A stretch of DNA of 16,567 bases, from NCBI GenBank assembly GCA_028868335.1, contig JAGWUU010000033.1, positions 1 to 16,567 of the forward strand, given 5' to 3'. This document shows positions 15,754-16,567 of the stretch, in pieces (position 1 is the stretch's first letter; each line of letters opens with the position of its first letter). The translations under genes and the position numbers were made by a program. Origin of the DNA: Sphingomonadales bacterium (GTDB lineage Bacteria > Pseudomonadota > Alphaproteobacteria > Sphingomonadales > Sphingomonadaceae). The notes below the pieces were generated by a model, which saw nothing but the letters and a program-made list of their open reading frames with translations, was not told the DNA's origin and made no database searches.

Positions 15754-16567
15754 ATGTCCACACAGGCGGCAATGCCCACGCACTCGGATCGCCCGATCAA
15801 CCCGGTCGATGTCAGCCAGGATGCGCTCTACGTCGAGGACCGCTGGCGCGAGCCCTTTGCGTGGCTGCGCGTCGAAATGCCGGTATCGTGGCGGCCGGAA
15901 AGCCCGTTCGGCGCCTACTGGTCGGTGGCCACGCACGACCTGGTGCAGGAAGTCGAGCTGCACCCCGAAATCTTCTCGTCGAGCTGGGACAAGGGCAACA
16001 TCACCATCGCCAATGCGGTCAACGGGCAGGAGTTTCCCAACTTCATCGCCCAGGACCCGCCGATCCACACCGCCCAGCGCAAGGTCATCGCCCCGGCCTT
16101 TTCCCCCAGCCAGATGATGAAGCTCGACGGGGCGGTGAAGGCGCGGACCAAGGAACTGATGGACGCCCTGCCGGTGGGCGAAACCTTTGACTGGGTAGAG
16201 CGTGTCTCGTTGCCGCTGACACTGGGGATGCTGTGCATCCTGTTCGACATGCCGTTCGACGAATGGCGCGACATCAAGCGTTGGTCGGACTGGGCCAGCG
16301 GGGTTTCGGCCGACAATCTCAACGAGGAATACCAGGCGCGGTTCCTGGCCGAAATGGGCGAAATGCTCGCCCGTTTCGACCGCGAACTTGAGGACCGTCG
16401 CGGCAAGCCGCCGACCGATGACCTGCTCAGCCGCATGGTCCATTCCGAGGCGATGGGCCACATGGAGCCGATGGAGCGGATCGCCAACATCGCGCTGCTG
16501 ATCGTTGGCGGCAACGACACCACCCGCAATTCGATGTCGGCCTTTGCCTGGGGGCTGCACCAGTTTC
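15754..16567 (+). CDS. Cytochrome P450 (N-terminal 271 residues, runs off the window)
   Basis: A bacterial, soluble class-I type P450 monooxygenase, since no membrane anchor is present. The visible part contains IAQDPPIHTAQRKVIAPAFS (helix C region, WxxxR-like HTAQRK) and the I-helix motif IVGGNDTTRNS at about 250-260, with the oxygen-activating D-T-T (Asp255-Thr257). The ExxR and heme-Cys motifs lie beyond the window. ATG 15754 has GGAGAGAG upstream; ATG 15772 is an alternative. The frame has no stop to the window end, so length is unknown. Substrate is unknown; sphingomonads use such enzymes on hydrocarbons, terpenes and steroids. Redox partners are not in view. Confidence 0.95.
   Translation, partial: MSTQAAMPTHSDRPINPVDVSQDALYVEDRWREPFAWLRVEMPVSWRPESPFGAYWSVATHDLVQEVELHPEIFSSSWDKGNITIANAVNGQEFPNFIAQDPPIHTAQRKVIAPAFSPSQMMKLDGAVKARTKELMDALPVGETFDWVERVSLPLTLGMLCILFDMPFDEWRDIKRWSDWASGVSADNLNEEYQARFLAEMGEMLARFDRELEDRRGKPPTDDLLSRMVHSEAMGHMEPMERIANIALLIVGGNDTTRNSMSAFAWGLHQF

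Noticed and set aside
15574..16560. Upstream extension of the 131-aa membrane protein to 460 residues
   Set aside because: The extension is antisense to the P450 gene; a good ribosome binding site and a proper membrane-protein start occur at 15573.

Overview
The window looks like ordinary chromosome of a GC-rich alphaproteobacterium, most likely Sphingomonadales (Novosphingobium / Erythrobacter-like). This is inferred from codon use, the gene repertoire and family recognition; no ribosomal marker is present. Genes are tightly packed: no gap without a gene exceeds about 210 bp. I see no insertion sequence, integrase, CRISPR array, tRNA or rRNA.

Layout. Positions 1-96 hold the 3' end of an unrecognised plus-strand gene, tail to tail with a minus-strand S8 (subtilisin-like) autotransporter that has a lipobox-like leader and a Pro-Thr repeat linker (103-2493). 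Plus-strand genes follow: dapD (lysine/DAP synthesis), a small K+-channel-like protein with an altered filter (TVGYND), and a 67-residue membrane protein (2673-4238). A minus-strand cluster converges on them (7330-4251). In transcription order it is a Tat-exported lysozyme-like protein, a secreted M19 membrane dipeptidase and an NAD(P)H-dependent FMN reductase. A divergent TauE/SafE-type permease (7482-8240) meets a small secreted minus-strand protein (8251-8700).

Next is a plus-strand pair: a PhnA-domain protein without its zinc ribbon, and a PfkB-type phosphofructokinase (8893-10135). It ends at a clear inverted repeat shared with a convergent exported YCII-domain protein (10172-10759). A DNA-binding (HTH) protein (10967-11479) lies between palindromic elements that share the 9-mer GTCCGCACC in opposite orientation. 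Upstream of it, on the same strand, is thiC (11582-13441), controlled by a clear TPP riboswitch (about 13484-13572), then a family-25 glycosyltransferase (13634-14461). A plus-strand SRAP/HMCES-like protein lacking the catalytic Cys2 and the usual His (14562-15185) overlaps tail to tail with a four-TM membrane protein (15178-15573). A cytochrome P450 starts at 15754 and runs off the end.

How genes work together. The lysozyme-like/M19 pair suggests envelope or peptidoglycan-peptide processing. DapD supplies meso-DAP and lysine. ThiC makes the thiamine pyrimidine under TPP feedback. The rest are mostly independent housekeeping or accessory functions. I found no complete novel multi-gene system. 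The best leads are the SRAP homologue without catalytic residues, the HTH gene between shared palindromes, the PhnA protein that lost its zinc ribbon and is coupled to pfkB, the exported YCII protein and the altered channel filter.
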